The notes below the pieces were generated by a model that searched no databases, was not told the DNA's origin, and was given only the letters and a program-made list of their open reading frames with translations. Made by a program: the position numbers and the translations under genes. Source: Acidobacteriota bacterium (GTDB lineage: Bacteria; Acidobacteriota; Blastocatellia; Pyrinomonadales; Pyrinomonadaceae). From it: a stretch of DNA of 9,847 nucleotides. Where the stretch lies: contig QHXE01000443.1 in assembly GCA_003222835.1 (NCBI GenBank), positions 1 to 9,847 on the forward strand, given 5' to 3'. Of the stretch, positions 1 through 7,447 are shown in pieces (position 1 is the stretch's first letter; the number at the start of each line of letters is the position of its first letter).

Positions 1-57
1 GACGGCGAGGCGTAAAGATTCTTAAGTTCAAGCCCTGAAGTATTTTGAGAAATTCAG

Positions 58-831
58 TTATTTAATTATGCGGAAGGAATACCTGCCCACATCTTCATAC
101 TCACCGCGCGGATTAAGGCCGCTCAGCTTGACGTAGTAATCGCCTCGAGTGAGAAGTCCCGCCGCTAACTTGAACAGCACGATAACCCCTGAGTCTTTTG
201 TCGTCGCCCGCAGGCTATCAATCCGAAGTTTTTCCGAGCCCTCACTTGTTTGCAAGACCGCGCGATAGCTTTGGTATTGATCGACGCTCACGATTCTTAA
301 CTCTAACTCCACCGAATCAGTTCCTGTAGAGATAGCAATCTTCTTGATCTCTCCTTCGTCGCGAGTAAGTCCTGGCGTCAACTCGATGGCGAGAATTTTA
401 CCAGGCTCACGCGGCGTTGAATTTCTCCAGGTCCTGAAGGCGACCCAGGAAACGACACCCACGATCACGAGCACGGCAGCCACTAACGAGTACGATACGA
501 TCGGATTTCGAAATGGCAGGAACGGAAAGAGCGCTTTTTGGCGTCGTTCTAAAGACTGAGCTGAAAGATGTCTGTCCAGAGCACGGCCGAGGCGGAGCTT
601 TTTGCGGCTTTCGGGATCGGCGAGAAAATTCTTTTCGAACAGCCGGCGCTCGTCGGCGTTGAGTTCGGCATTGACGTATTCGTCGACGAGTTCGTCTTCC
701 ATGATCTGTACTTCCTCGTGGAAGTCATCGTCGGTTAGGACCCTGCGCTCGATCTCTTCGAGGTCCGCTCCGGCGAGTTGCCCCAACAAGTACTTCTTGA
801 TATTCCCTTGAATTTCGGGACTTGGAGTCAT
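58..831 (-). CDS. Single-pass membrane anti-sigma-like protein (left cassette)
   Basis: This probably holds the neighbouring sigma factor inactive at the inner membrane; that role is inferred from context and architecture. From the ATG at 831 it has 257 residues. The N-terminal ~95 residues are a helical, strongly acidic cytoplasmic domain with a KKYLLGQL motif and an acidic MEDELVDEY stretch, resembling anti-sigma domains. A hydrophobic segment follows at about residues 112-132. About 125 residues lie beyond it, beta-rich, probably Ig-like and extracytoplasmic. It has no cysteine, so it cannot be a zinc-binding (HxxxCxxC) anti-sigma factor. A GTG at 840 would add three residues. I prefer ATG 831 because it aligns with the paralogue start (MTATPEIQ) and has an AAGAG Shine-Dalgarno core about 8 nt upstream. 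The gene lies downstream of, and is co-directional with, the sigma gene at 1010-1570. The family is recognised by pattern only. Confidence 0.8.
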   Translation of the reverse strand: MTPSPEIQGNIKKYLLGQLAGADLEEIERRVLTDDDFHEEVQIMEDELVDEYVNAELNADERRLFEKNFLADPESRKKLRLGRALDRHLSAQSLERRQKALFPFLPFRNPIVSYSLVAAVLVIVGVVSWVAFRTWRNSTPREPGKILAIELTPGLTRDEGEIKKIAISTGTDSVELELRIVSVDQYQSYRAVLQTSEGSEKLRIDSLRATTKDSGVIVLFKLAAGLLTRGDYYVKLSGLNPRGEYEDVGRYSFRIIK

Positions 832-843
832 GTCAAACACTCT

Positions 844-918
844 TACTTTGGGGCCAGTCCTACATTGAATGATTAATTGCCGCTAAATATTTCAATGGAC
901 AGGCTGCGCCCCAAAGTA
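844..918. repeat. 11-bp perfect inverted repeat across the spacer
   Basis: TACTTTGGGGC at 844-854 and its exact reverse complement GCCCCAAAGTA at 908-918 are separated by 53 bp. The left arm overlaps the element conserved before both anti-sigma genes; the right arm lies in the putative insertion. The pair could form a long-range hairpin in the sigma/anti-sigma transcript or act as paired protein-binding sites. The function is unknown and chance is possible. Confidence 0.35.
847..859 (-). promoter_or_regulatory. Conserved 13-nt element upstream of left anti-sigma gene
   Basis: On the minus strand this reads GACTGGCCCCAAA. It ends 15 nt before the anti-sigma ATG. The right cassette carries GACTGCCCCCAAA, 12 of 13 identical, 16 nt before its ATG (7448-7460). 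Flanking spacer sequence is much less similar, so the match may be functional, for example a translational or transcriptional control site. It could also be residual homology from the cassette duplication. Confidence 0.35.
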
Positions 919-1018
919 TTTTACTTGGCCCGTCGCTACCGCTCTGGGTGCTGAAACGGCAGCCCGTCGCTACCGCTCCGGGTTCTGTAACGGGGCGCTG
1001 AAACGGATTTCAATGGAC
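889..1018. repeat. Probable 118-bp insertion flanked by 12-bp direct repeats
   Basis: The 12-mer ATTTCAATGGAC occurs at 889-900 and again at 1007-1018, where it covers the last codons and stop of the sigma gene. The 106 bp between the copies (901-1006) contains a tandem repeat. Removing one 12-mer plus this segment would shrink the sigma-to-anti-sigma spacer from 178 to 60 nt, close to the 57 nt in the paralogous right cassette. That supports insertion of a small non-autonomous element with target duplication, or a slippage or recombination event. No terminal inverted repeats or transposase are visible. The sigma reading frame is not disrupted. Confidence 0.5.
929..996. repeat. Two tandem 34-bp imperfect repeats
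   Basis: Units 929-962 and 963-996 both begin CCCGTCGCTACCGCTC. By eye they match at 28 of 34 positions. A further 10-bp piece, GCTGAAACGG, occurs at 950-959 and again at 997-1006. There are only two units and no unique spacers, so this is not a CRISPR array. It may be a dispersed intergenic repeat of this genome, which cannot be tested from one window. Confidence 0.6.
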
Positions 1019-1570
1019 TGACTGCTCCTCGAGGCATTCGTTCAGACACTGTTGCAATAGTGAACGAATCCGATGCGCGCGGATTCGCAAGGCATTCACA
1101 GCTATCCCCAACTGTTCCGCCAGCCGCTGGCGGCCCTCGATCTTTGCGCGCTTGTCCTTCTGATAATACTGCAATACGAGTTCGCGCTGATCTGGCGACA
1201 ATCGCTCCAGGCAGTCATCGAGGCATTCGTATTCGCGTTCTTTCTCTCCATTGAACACAGTTAGATCGCAACTTACATTTGGCGGCTTTGGCCTCTTCAA
1301 ATATTCCATGTGAACCAACTGGGCGACTCGGTAGAAATAGAAGCGCGGACTGCCTTCGTAGTCGTCGATAATGGTTTCCAATTTCGACGTGACGCGGTTG
1401 ATGGTCTCGTCGGCGAGATCCTCAGCCTCCGAGCAGCCGCGTCGAGCGAAAATCTTAATCAAACGTTGGCGGATGGTTTCGTACTCCATGCCGGCCGCTT
1501 CCAAATTAGCATCAAGCCAATGGAGCAACCGATCAAAGTCTTCTTGACTGAGAACCCAACCCGTCTTCAT
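1010..1570 (-). CDS. ECF-like RNA polymerase sigma factor (left cassette)
   Basis: This is predicted to direct RNA polymerase to a specific promoter set in the cytoplasm. It has 186 residues. A sigma-2-like helical region spans about residues 30-93, with EAEDLADETINRV at 48-60 (the counterpart of the DLVQETFLRV motif) and a YFYRVAQ segment at 78-84. A linker follows, then a sigma-4-like helix-turn-helix at about 115-175 containing LSPDQRELVLQYY and AVNALRIRAHRIR. Cysteines lie at 46, 101, 116, 120, 175 and 179; the last four form two CxxxC pairs. The start aligns with the paralogue at 7489-8079; 53 of the first 93 residues are identical by eye. No strong Shine-Dalgarno site is visible. The anti-sigma gene lies downstream and is probably co-transcribed. 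The protein is divergent from textbook ECF sigmas, so the exact ECF group is not assigned. Confidence 0.82.
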   Translation of the reverse strand: MKTGWVLSQEDFDRLLHWLDANLEAAGMEYETIRQRLIKIFARRGCSEAEDLADETINRVTSKLETIIDDYEGSPRFYFYRVAQLVHMEYLKRPKPPNVSCDLTVFNGEKEREYECLDDCLERLSPDQRELVLQYYQKDKRAKIEGRQRLAEQLGIAVNALRIRAHRIRSLLQQCLNECLEEQSVH

Positions 1571-1622
1571 CGGAACTCGGATTAGAACGGAAAGTGCGCA
1601 GGAACTGATAACTGACGCGCGA

Positions 1623-1651
1623 AGACTAATTTGTCTCGCGGGCTATGTCAA
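1623..1651 (-). promoter_or_regulatory. Putative sigma-70-type promoter for left sigma/anti-sigma cassette
   Basis: On the minus strand a consensus -35 TTGACA (1646-1651) is followed after 17 bases by TAGTCT (1623-1628), a weak -10. Transcription would start near 1616 and leave a 5' leader of about 45 nt before the sigma ATG. This suggests that the housekeeping polymerase can express the cassette. Autoregulation by its own sigma factor is not evident. Confidence 0.45.
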
Positions 1652-1752
1652 CTAAAGGGTCTTCTGTGAAATGTTTTTGCCGCGCCGACCATTCTGTCTG
1701 AAGCGGTGGTTGTTTCTCGACTGAACTTTGAATAAGGGAAGGAAAGCACTCC

Positions 1753-1893
1753 ATGCACATTAAACGTCTGGTCTCCGCTGTCTCGCTGACCGCACTCGCG
1801 GGACTCGGTTGGACAATAATCGCAAGACCAAATTACTCGTTCTTATTAGCCAGGTTCCCCTCATCCGAAGTCTCCGCGACGACACCGCCATAA
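1753..1893 (+). CDS. Small putative membrane or secreted peptide (46 aa)
   Basis: This short reading frame starts with ATG at 1753 and ends at TAA 1891-1893. An AAGGAAAG Shine-Dalgarno sequence lies about 7 nt upstream of the start, better than those of the sigma genes. The 46-residue product begins MHIKR, continues with a hydrophobic stretch at about residues 6-24 (LVSAVSLTALAGLGWTIIA), and ends with a short S/T/P-rich polar tail. This suits a single membrane helix or a signal sequence; there is no clear AxA cleavage site. It lies 38 nt upstream of the C11 peptidase gene in the same direction, so it is probably the first gene of the operon. No family is recognised. It could be a membrane micro-protein, a protease substrate, a leader peptide, or a non-functional remnant. 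Confidence 0.45.
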   Translation: MHIKRLVSAVSLTALAGLGWTIIARPNYSFLLARFPSSEVSATTPP

Positions 1894-1931
1894 TGTTGTT
1901 CTTTTCCAACCCTGATTGAGGAGGCGGTGAA

Positions 1932-3530
1932 ATGGCGGAAAGAGAATGGACTCTGATGTTCTATTTTGCGAGTGATAACCCGCTGGCGGCCGGCATCGTT
2001 TCACAACTCAAGTCGATCAAACAAGCCGGGTTTCATCCTGAGATCAATGTCATCGCACAATTTGATCCGCAGGCGGAAGGCGCGCCCACGCACATCTTTG
2101 AGGTCAACCTCATTAACAAATTGGAAGCGCCGGAGCGATACGAAATCGGTTCAAACACTCCCGATGTTCCGGCATTAGTCGAAGACAGACTTTGGGGCGA
2201 GCAAAAGAGTCGCGATGGAGGGCTGATCAAAGACCGAATCAAGGCGTCACTTGGCGCCGAGGGCCCTCGTTATCGCCCGCCAACACCGCCAGCCGGCAAG
2301 GCCAGGACCGATGACAAGATCGCTGAACTAAGTCCCCGGAGGTCGCTGACCAGATTCCTCGAATTCTGCCGCAAACATTATCCGGCGCGGCGTTACATCC
2401 TATTCCTCTTGGGCCACGGCCTGATCGTCGGCAGCGACATATTTCTCTTTGACGAACACGCGACCGAGCATTCGCTGTCGCTGAAAAATCTCGGGAAAAT
2501 TCTCAGCGATTTCAAAAACCAAATTAGGAAAGACGACCAATCTCTCGAGCTTGTCAGTTTTCATAGCTGTTCCATGAGCGCAGTGGAAGTAGCTTATGAA
2601 CTCCAGGGCACGGCCAATTACATGTTGGCGTGCGAAGGACCTGCCTTTGTGGGGAGTTGGCCTTATCGGCAGATATTGATGCATGTTTTTCAGAATCATC
2701 TCGATGGCTCAGATGTCAAAACCACCTTGAGAGAAATTTTCGATTGCTGCTTGCGGAACAGCTATGATTTCGAGTTGGCGGGCTATTCGTTTGACCTGTG
2801 TCTGTGCGACTTGAAAAAGGTCAAGGAGTTGACGACTCCACTCAAGGAACTATCGAAGGCCCTGAAAGGCGGACTTACAGATCGTTTGGCAAAGGAGTGC
2901 ATTCTGCTGGCCCATTGGGACGCGCAGAGCTACTGGGACGAGGCCTTTATAGATATTTACGACTTCTGTTTCCGTCTTGATCAGAGATGTGCAAAAGCGA
3001 AACAAGCGAATAGCAAGCTGCGGGCAATCCAAAAAGCGAGTCGTGCTTTGAGAGAAGCGCTGGAACCGGACGATAACCGGCTGATTATCAAGTCGGAAAT
3101 CGCCGGTCCGTCATATCAGTATTCTCACGGGCTTTCGCTTTTCTTTCCTTGGTCGGCTCCGATTAACGAAAATTTCTGGCCCAATGAATACGAGGGTTAC
3201 AAATTTGAAAAGACTTCCTGGCGAGAATTTTTGGCGCGGTATTTCACTGAGACGATGCGCGATCCGAGGCGATCGGAACCGCGTCCGAAGGGTGAACCGG
3301 CATACAAACCTACACTCGTGGAAGACTTGCTGGAAGAAATTACGACTCTAGCACGGGGTGGTCAACTCGGAGATCAGGGTTCCGGTACGCTTGATGACCC
3401 ACCAGGCACCGTTAAAACAAGCTCGGCTGACCCGACTGGTACGGACTCCGGTCCATCCATTAAGAATTATCCGCCCTACACCCGCAAACCTCTTGCCAAA
3501 GGAAAGAAGGCTGGTAAACTTCGAGAGTGA
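1932..3530 (+). CDS. Clostripain-like cysteine peptidase (family C11)
   Basis: A 532-residue predicted endopeptidase of the caspase-like clan CD. It opens with the fold's first strand, EREWTLMFYFASDN, typical of C11 proteins. The catalytic dyad is visible: His162 in FLLGHG and Cys213 in FHSCSMSAVEVAYEL, the counterpart of the usual DACLM..VEVAYEL motif. Near residues 398-405 is the GLSLFFP motif, also typical of C11. A charged, Pro-rich insertion at about 95-135 may be a processing or substrate loop. The last ~90 residues are rich in Gly, Pro, Ser and Thr, look disordered and end in a basic tail. There is no N-terminal signal peptide, so it is probably cytoplasmic, unlike secreted clostripain. 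A strong GAGGAGG ribosome site (1918-1924) lies 7 nt before ATG 1932. It is translationally coupled to the downstream TPR-CHAT gene. Specificity is unknown; C11 enzymes typically cut after Arg or Lys. Confidence 0.85.
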   Translation: MAEREWTLMFYFASDNPLAAGIVSQLKSIKQAGFHPEINVIAQFDPQAEGAPTHIFEVNLINKLEAPERYEIGSNTPDVPALVEDRLWGEQKSRDGGLIKDRIKASLGAEGPRYRPPTPPAGKARTDDKIAELSPRRSLTRFLEFCRKHYPARRYILFLLGHGLIVGSDIFLFDEHATEHSLSLKNLGKILSDFKNQIRKDDQSLELVSFHSCSMSAVEVAYELQGTANYMLACEGPAFVGSWPYRQILMHVFQNHLDGSDVKTTLREIFDCCLRNSYDFELAGYSFDLCLCDLKKVKELTTPLKELSKALKGGLTDRLAKECILLAHWDAQSYWDEAFIDIYDFCFRLDQRCAKAKQANSKLRAIQKASRALREALEPDDNRLIIKSEIAGPSYQYSHGLSLFFPWSAPINENFWPNEYEGYKFEKTSWREFLARYFTETMRDPRRSEPRPKGEPAYKPTLVEDLLEEITTLARGGQLGDQGSGTLDDPPGTVKTSSADPTGTDSGPSIKNYPPYTRKPLAKGKKAGKLRE

Positions 3531-6500
3531 CGTCCCCCAGTTTCATCGTCGTCTTAGTGTCGGTCTTGATCTGTTCCTCTGCCAGTGTTCGGGCGCTAAA
3601 CGCTTCAGATGCGAAGGAGATCGCCAGGCAAACCGCGGACTCAGCAAACGATGAGGCCGTTACTGTCGAAGCGCGGCAAGAAGCCCTGCAAAAGTTGGAA
3701 GATGCGTCCCGCCTTTATCTCAGCATCGACGAAAAGCTCGAGGCAGCACGCATTCTCAATCGCGTGGGCCATCTTCAGTTAATTCTAAATGCTCCGAGTG
3801 ATGCCCTAGACAGCTATGATCGAGCGTTAGGATTACTCAAGCAATTTCCCTCCACGGAAACCGAAGTCGACAGCCTAAATGGACTTGGCGAAAGTTACTT
3901 GCTGGGTCAAAAGAGAGAGCAAGCCGAAGAAGCACTCCACAAGGCACTGATGTTGAGCGAGCAATCCGGTTACACTCGCGGTCAGGCGCAAGCACTCCTC
4001 ACGCTGAGTGATTCTCAAAATTACCAGGATCATGTCGTTGCTTTGCAGACTGCGCAGCAGGCCCTGGTGCTTTGGAAAAGTCTGGATGACAAAGCCGGTG
4101 TGGCACGTACCCACTCGCAGATTGGGCGCTGTTACCTGGCGCAAAATCTGCTCCCGGAGTCTACGCAGAACTATCAAGAGGCTTTGCGGCTTTGGCGCGA
4201 GCTGAGCAATCTTTCGGAGCAAGCCGAAGCTTTGATCATGTTGGGCTTCATCGAGTTTCGCAAAGGAGAATGGCAAAGCTCCATTTCGCTGCTCACCCAG
4301 GCCGAAGGTCTGCTCGATGAAAAAGCCGAGCCGGTCAAGATGGGACAGATTGAAGCGCAACTCGGCGAAGCTTTCAATGAGAGAGGTTTGCCGGAGCTAG
4401 GAATCACTCATTTCGAGAAAGCGCTTGATTATTTTCGCCAGGCGCAAGACCTTCACGGGATCAGACAGGCGACTTTGGGACTCGGAGAGACCTACTATCT
4501 TCTCGGTGAGTACGAGGAAGCTTTAACGCAGTTCCAGCAAGTCCTGGACGGCGTCGAAAAGAAAGCCGGCCTCGATGCGGCGACCAGCTACGAATATCTC
4601 GGCAGAGTCCGGAACGCTATGGGGGACGCCGCGACGGCTTTAAAGTATTTGCAACAGGCCCTTGCCATTTATGCTCAATCCGCTAATCCGACAGAGGCCG
4701 CACGGGTGCGCGCGCTGATGGGCCAGGCTTATCAGCAACAGGGACGACTTGGACCGGCGCGTCAAGAATATCAGCAAGCATTGCAGGAATTTATTGGGTT
4801 ATCAGATAGCTTAAATCAGGCCTCGGTCTATTACATGCTGGGACGTTTAGACTCGAGAAGTGGCAACTTTGACGCGGCGGAAGATTATTTCCGGCAGTCC
4901 ATCGAAACTACTGAGAAGGTGCGGCGAGTGCCCACGAGCAGCGATCTGACCGCGGCTTTCTCTGCGACCATTCACGATCGTTATCAGAATTACATTGAGT
5001 GTCTGATGCTGAAAGACCGAGCGCGGCCGGCCCAGGGATTTGGCGTGCGCGCATTCGAGACTAGTGAGCTCGCGCGTGCACGCTCCCTTGCGGATATGTT
5101 GCGCGCGACGCAGACGAACCTTTTGGCGGGTCTCGATCGGCAGTTAGCTGAGCGGGAAAAGTTTCTACGCCAATCGCTCCGCGTGAAAGAGGACTACAAG
5201 ATAGCATTGCTAGGCAAGGCGTACAAAAAAGAAGAGCTGGAAGCTCTGGATGGCGAATTGACGCGGCTGGAAAATGAATACCAACAGATTACCGAGATCA
5301 TTCGGCAGCGTTATCCAGCTTACGAGCAAGTCAACCGGCCGACAGCCACAGACCTGCGCCAGATCCAGGAGCACGTCATCGCCGATAACGAGACCGTGCT
5401 CTTGGAGTACAGCCTTGGCGAAGAAAGAAGTTTTGTCTGGGCCGTAACGCGCAATAACTTCTTCAGTACTGAACTGCCCGCAAAAAAAGCTATCAACGAG
5501 CCGGCTCAGAAGGTCTATGAATTATTGGCTGTACCGCCGAGCGAAGAAACGGAAAAGAAATTGGGCGAGGCTGCACGTGAACTGAGTCAAATGATTTTAT
5601 CGCCCCTCGCGGCCGAACTGAAGAAGCGACGAATCATCGTGGTCGCCGATGGCATTCTTAACTACATACCGTTTCAGTCTTTGCCGATGCCTTCGGCTAA
5701 CTCGGAACAAATGGTCGCCGAGCACGAAGTCATCAACGCGCCATCTGCTTCTGTCCTGGAACAATTGCGGCAGGAATCGGCGCAACGCCAACCGTCTGAG
5801 CGAGTTTTGGCGGCCTTTGGTGATCCGGTTTTTGCTTCGAACTACGCGCAGCGCAAAGATCCTACTGCAAATGCGGAGGTGGTCGTGGCGCAAAATCAAG
5901 TGTGGCAACATGCGTTGCGCGATATCGAAATCAAGGGAGATTCTTTCGATCGTTCAACCATCCAACCTCTTTTTTATGCGAAGCGCGAGTTGACGAATCT
6001 GCGTGACGTCGCCGGATCTGCAACGTTGGTCGCGACGGGTTTTGACGCCAGCCGTGAAAGCTTGGAAAGCGCGAATTTGACGAAGTATGCGATTCTTCAT
6101 TTCGCGACCCACGGCATTCTGGATCCTAAGCATCCTGAAAACTCCGGGCTCTTCCTTTCCATGGTCGATCGGGACGGGAAAGCCCAGAACGGTTTCTTTT
6201 CTCTGCAAGACATCTACGGTCTGCATGCCCCGGTTGAGTTGGTGGTTCTAAGCGCATGCCGCACAGGACTCGGCAAAGAAGTGCGCGGCGAGGGCTTGAT
6301 CGGTCTCACGCGCGGATTCATGTACGCGGGCGCGTCGAGCGTGGTGGCGAGTTTATGGAAAGTAGACGATGAAGCGACGGCCGAATTAATGAAACGTTTC
6401 TACGCCAACATGCTGCAACGCGCGATGACGCCGGCGGCCGCTTTGCGCGCCGCCCAGAACAGCATCAGACAGGAACCACAATGGCATTCTCCGTATTACT

Positions 6501-6658
6501 GGGCGGCGTTTACCTTGCAAGGCGATTATCGCCAGCTAATCAAGCCGCCGGCGAAAGTTGAGTCGCGATACACACAGATGGGGTTGGGCGGAGCTTTGTT
6601 GATGCTGTTAGCAGTGACGTTCTGGTATCGGCATCATCGCAGAAGGCGCCTTGCGTAA
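3527..6658 (+). CDS. Exported, membrane-anchored TPR-CHAT caspase-like protein
   Basis: A 1043-residue protein combining about ten TPR units with a CHAT (caspase/separase-like) peptidase domain. Residues 1-23 form a hydrophobic export signal with a possible VRA cleavage site at 23/24, though its n-region has no basic residue. TPRs of about 40 residues run from roughly 65 to 460. A coiled, charged region at about 510-600 precedes CHAT, which spans about 620-1005. The catalytic pair is intact: His862 in HFATHG and Cys911 in LSACRTG, followed by GLTRGF and the typical ASSVVASLWKVDD. A membrane helix at about 1018-1034 ends in RHHRRRR, predicting a cytoplasmic tail and an extracytoplasmic CHAT domain. 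The start is GTG 3527, overlapping the upstream TGA in a GTGA junction; an in-frame stop at 3515-3517 rules out any start further upstream. TPRs probably sense or bind a partner that controls the peptidase. The substrate is unknown. Confidence 0.88.
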   Translation: MTSPSFIVVLVSVLICSSASVRALNASDAKEIARQTADSANDEAVTVEARQEALQKLEDASRLYLSIDEKLEAARILNRVGHLQLILNAPSDALDSYDRALGLLKQFPSTETEVDSLNGLGESYLLGQKREQAEEALHKALMLSEQSGYTRGQAQALLTLSDSQNYQDHVVALQTAQQALVLWKSLDDKAGVARTHSQIGRCYLAQNLLPESTQNYQEALRLWRELSNLSEQAEALIMLGFIEFRKGEWQSSISLLTQAEGLLDEKAEPVKMGQIEAQLGEAFNERGLPELGITHFEKALDYFRQAQDLHGIRQATLGLGETYYLLGEYEEALTQFQQVLDGVEKKAGLDAATSYEYLGRVRNAMGDAATALKYLQQALAIYAQSANPTEAARVRALMGQAYQQQGRLGPARQEYQQALQEFIGLSDSLNQASVYYMLGRLDSRSGNFDAAEDYFRQSIETTEKVRRVPTSSDLTAAFSATIHDRYQNYIECLMLKDRARPAQGFGVRAFETSELARARSLADMLRATQTNLLAGLDRQLAEREKFLRQSLRVKEDYKIALLGKAYKKEELEALDGELTRLENEYQQITEIIRQRYPAYEQVNRPTATDLRQIQEHVIADNETVLLEYSLGEERSFVWAVTRNNFFSTELPAKKAINEPAQKVYELLAVPPSEETEKKLGEAARELSQMILSPLAAELKKRRIIVVADGILNYIPFQSLPMPSANSEQMVAEHEVINAPSASVLEQLRQESAQRQPSERVLAAFGDPVFASNYAQRKDPTANAEVVVAQNQVWQHALRDIEIKGDSFDRSTIQPLFYAKRELTNLRDVAGSATLVATGFDASRESLESANLTKYAILHFATHGILDPKHPENSGLFLSMVDRDGKAQNGFFSLQDIYGLHAPVELVVLSACRTGLGKEVRGEGLIGLTRGFMYAGASSVVASLWKVDDEATAELMKRFYANMLQRAMTPAAALRAAQNSIRQEPQWHSPYYWAAFTLQGDYRQLIKPPAKVESRYTQMGLGGALLMLLAVTFWYRHHRRRRLA

Positions 6659-6669
6659 GTCGCAAGCGC
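6646..6669. terminator. Possible bidirectional hairpin between convergent genes
   Basis: GCGCCTTGCG (6646-6655) can pair with CGCAAGCGC (6661-6669) through 9 base pairs with one bulged base and a 5-nt loop. It spans the TPR-CHAT stop codon and fills the 11-bp gap before the converging anti-sigma stop. There is no T tract on either side, so intrinsic termination would be weak. Confidence 0.3.
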
Positions 6670-7431
6670 TTATTCAACGGTGAAGAGGTAGCGGCCCGGT
6701 AGGCGTTGCTCCCCACTGTCGCCGCCGGTCCGGAAGAGGGTCAAGGCATATTGTTCCCGCTTCAGTTGCGTAGCTGGAACGAGGACCGCAATTGACTCTC
6801 CATTCTGGTCGACAACCTCCAAAGGCCGAGTCTCTCCATCATCGGCCTCCAGCACAACCCGATAACGAAATGTGGGCGGTGCCGATCCCGGTAACTTCAA
6901 AAAGATTTTCAGTGCATCAGCGCCGAGCGGAAGTTTTACCGTGGCTGCTGGCACGCCTTCAGCCCGCGTGCTTTGGTTGATCGTTAAAGTAAGCGTCGCA
7001 AAAGTCTTTGGCGATGTCGTCCGAGAACGAAGGTACCACACTGTGCCGACGATAAGAGCGAGTACCGCAACTGTCGTCGCAACCCAAGAGAGCCACGGTC
7101 GGCTAGACCAGAGGCTTCGAATGACTGGCCGCTTGACTGTTTCAAGCTCGTTCGCGAGGGTCATTGCATGGCGGTGCAATGCTCGTGCAAATCGCAGCTT
7201 CTGTTGCCGGTCGGGCGTGGCCAGGAAATGAGCTTCAAAGTCAGCGCGCTCTTCGAGATCGAGCCTGCCGCTGGCGTAATCATCTATGATTTCGTCTTCG
7301 GCAACCAGCAATTCCTCAAACACTTCGCCGTCAGACAGGAGCTTCTGTTCAACCTGTGCGCGGGTTCCGTCGTCCAGTTCCCCCAGCAGATAGCGCTTAA
7401 TCTGGTCTTGAATTTCCGGCGTTGCAGTCAT
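6670..7431 (-). CDS. Single-pass membrane anti-sigma-like protein (right cassette)
   Basis: A paralogue of the protein at 58-831, with 253 residues. The acidic helical N-terminal domain carries PEIQDQIKRYLLGEL and AEDEIIDDY, matching the left copy's motifs. A membrane segment at about 113-134 leads into an extracytoplasmic beta-rich domain of about 120 residues ending GRYLFTVE, which aligns with GRYSFRI in the left copy. It has no cysteine and so is not a zinc anti-sigma factor. The extracytoplasmic part is more divergent than the N-terminal part, which suggests the same kind of sigma partner but a different input. Its ATG is 57 nt downstream of the right sigma gene and lacks a clear Shine-Dalgarno site, so it may depend on coupling or on the conserved upstream element. 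It converges on the TPR-CHAT gene. Confidence 0.8.
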   Translation of the reverse strand: MTATPEIQDQIKRYLLGELDDGTRAQVEQKLLSDGEVFEELLVAEDEIIDDYASGRLDLEERADFEAHFLATPDRQQKLRFARALHRHAMTLANELETVKRPVIRSLWSSRPWLSWVATTVAVLALIVGTVWYLRSRTTSPKTFATLTLTINQSTRAEGVPAATVKLPLGADALKIFLKLPGSAPPTFRYRVVLEADDGETRPLEVVDQNGESIAVLVPATQLKREQYALTLFRTGGDSGEQRLPGRYLFTVE

Positions 7432-7447
7432 TGGACTAAATGTTTAG

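Noticed and set aside
929..1006. CRISPR-like direct repeats
   Set aside because: There are only two adjoining units without unique spacers, and no cas genes are nearby; this is a simple tandem repeat.
1572..1606. Two GGAACT motifs on the plus strand as ECF-type -35 elements for the protease operon
   Set aside because: No plausible -10 motif lies at the expected 16-18 nt after either copy, so the operon's promoter remains unassigned.
1753..1893. Gasdermin-type pore protein next to caspase-like proteases
   Set aside because: The 46-residue product is far too short for a gasdermin fold and no larger candidate lies in the operon.
3527..6658. Type III-E CRISPR component (Csx29)
   Set aside because: No gRAMP effector, CRISPR array or Csx30/Csx31 gene is present, and the protein has an export signal and a membrane anchor. 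It shares only the general TPR plus CHAT architecture.
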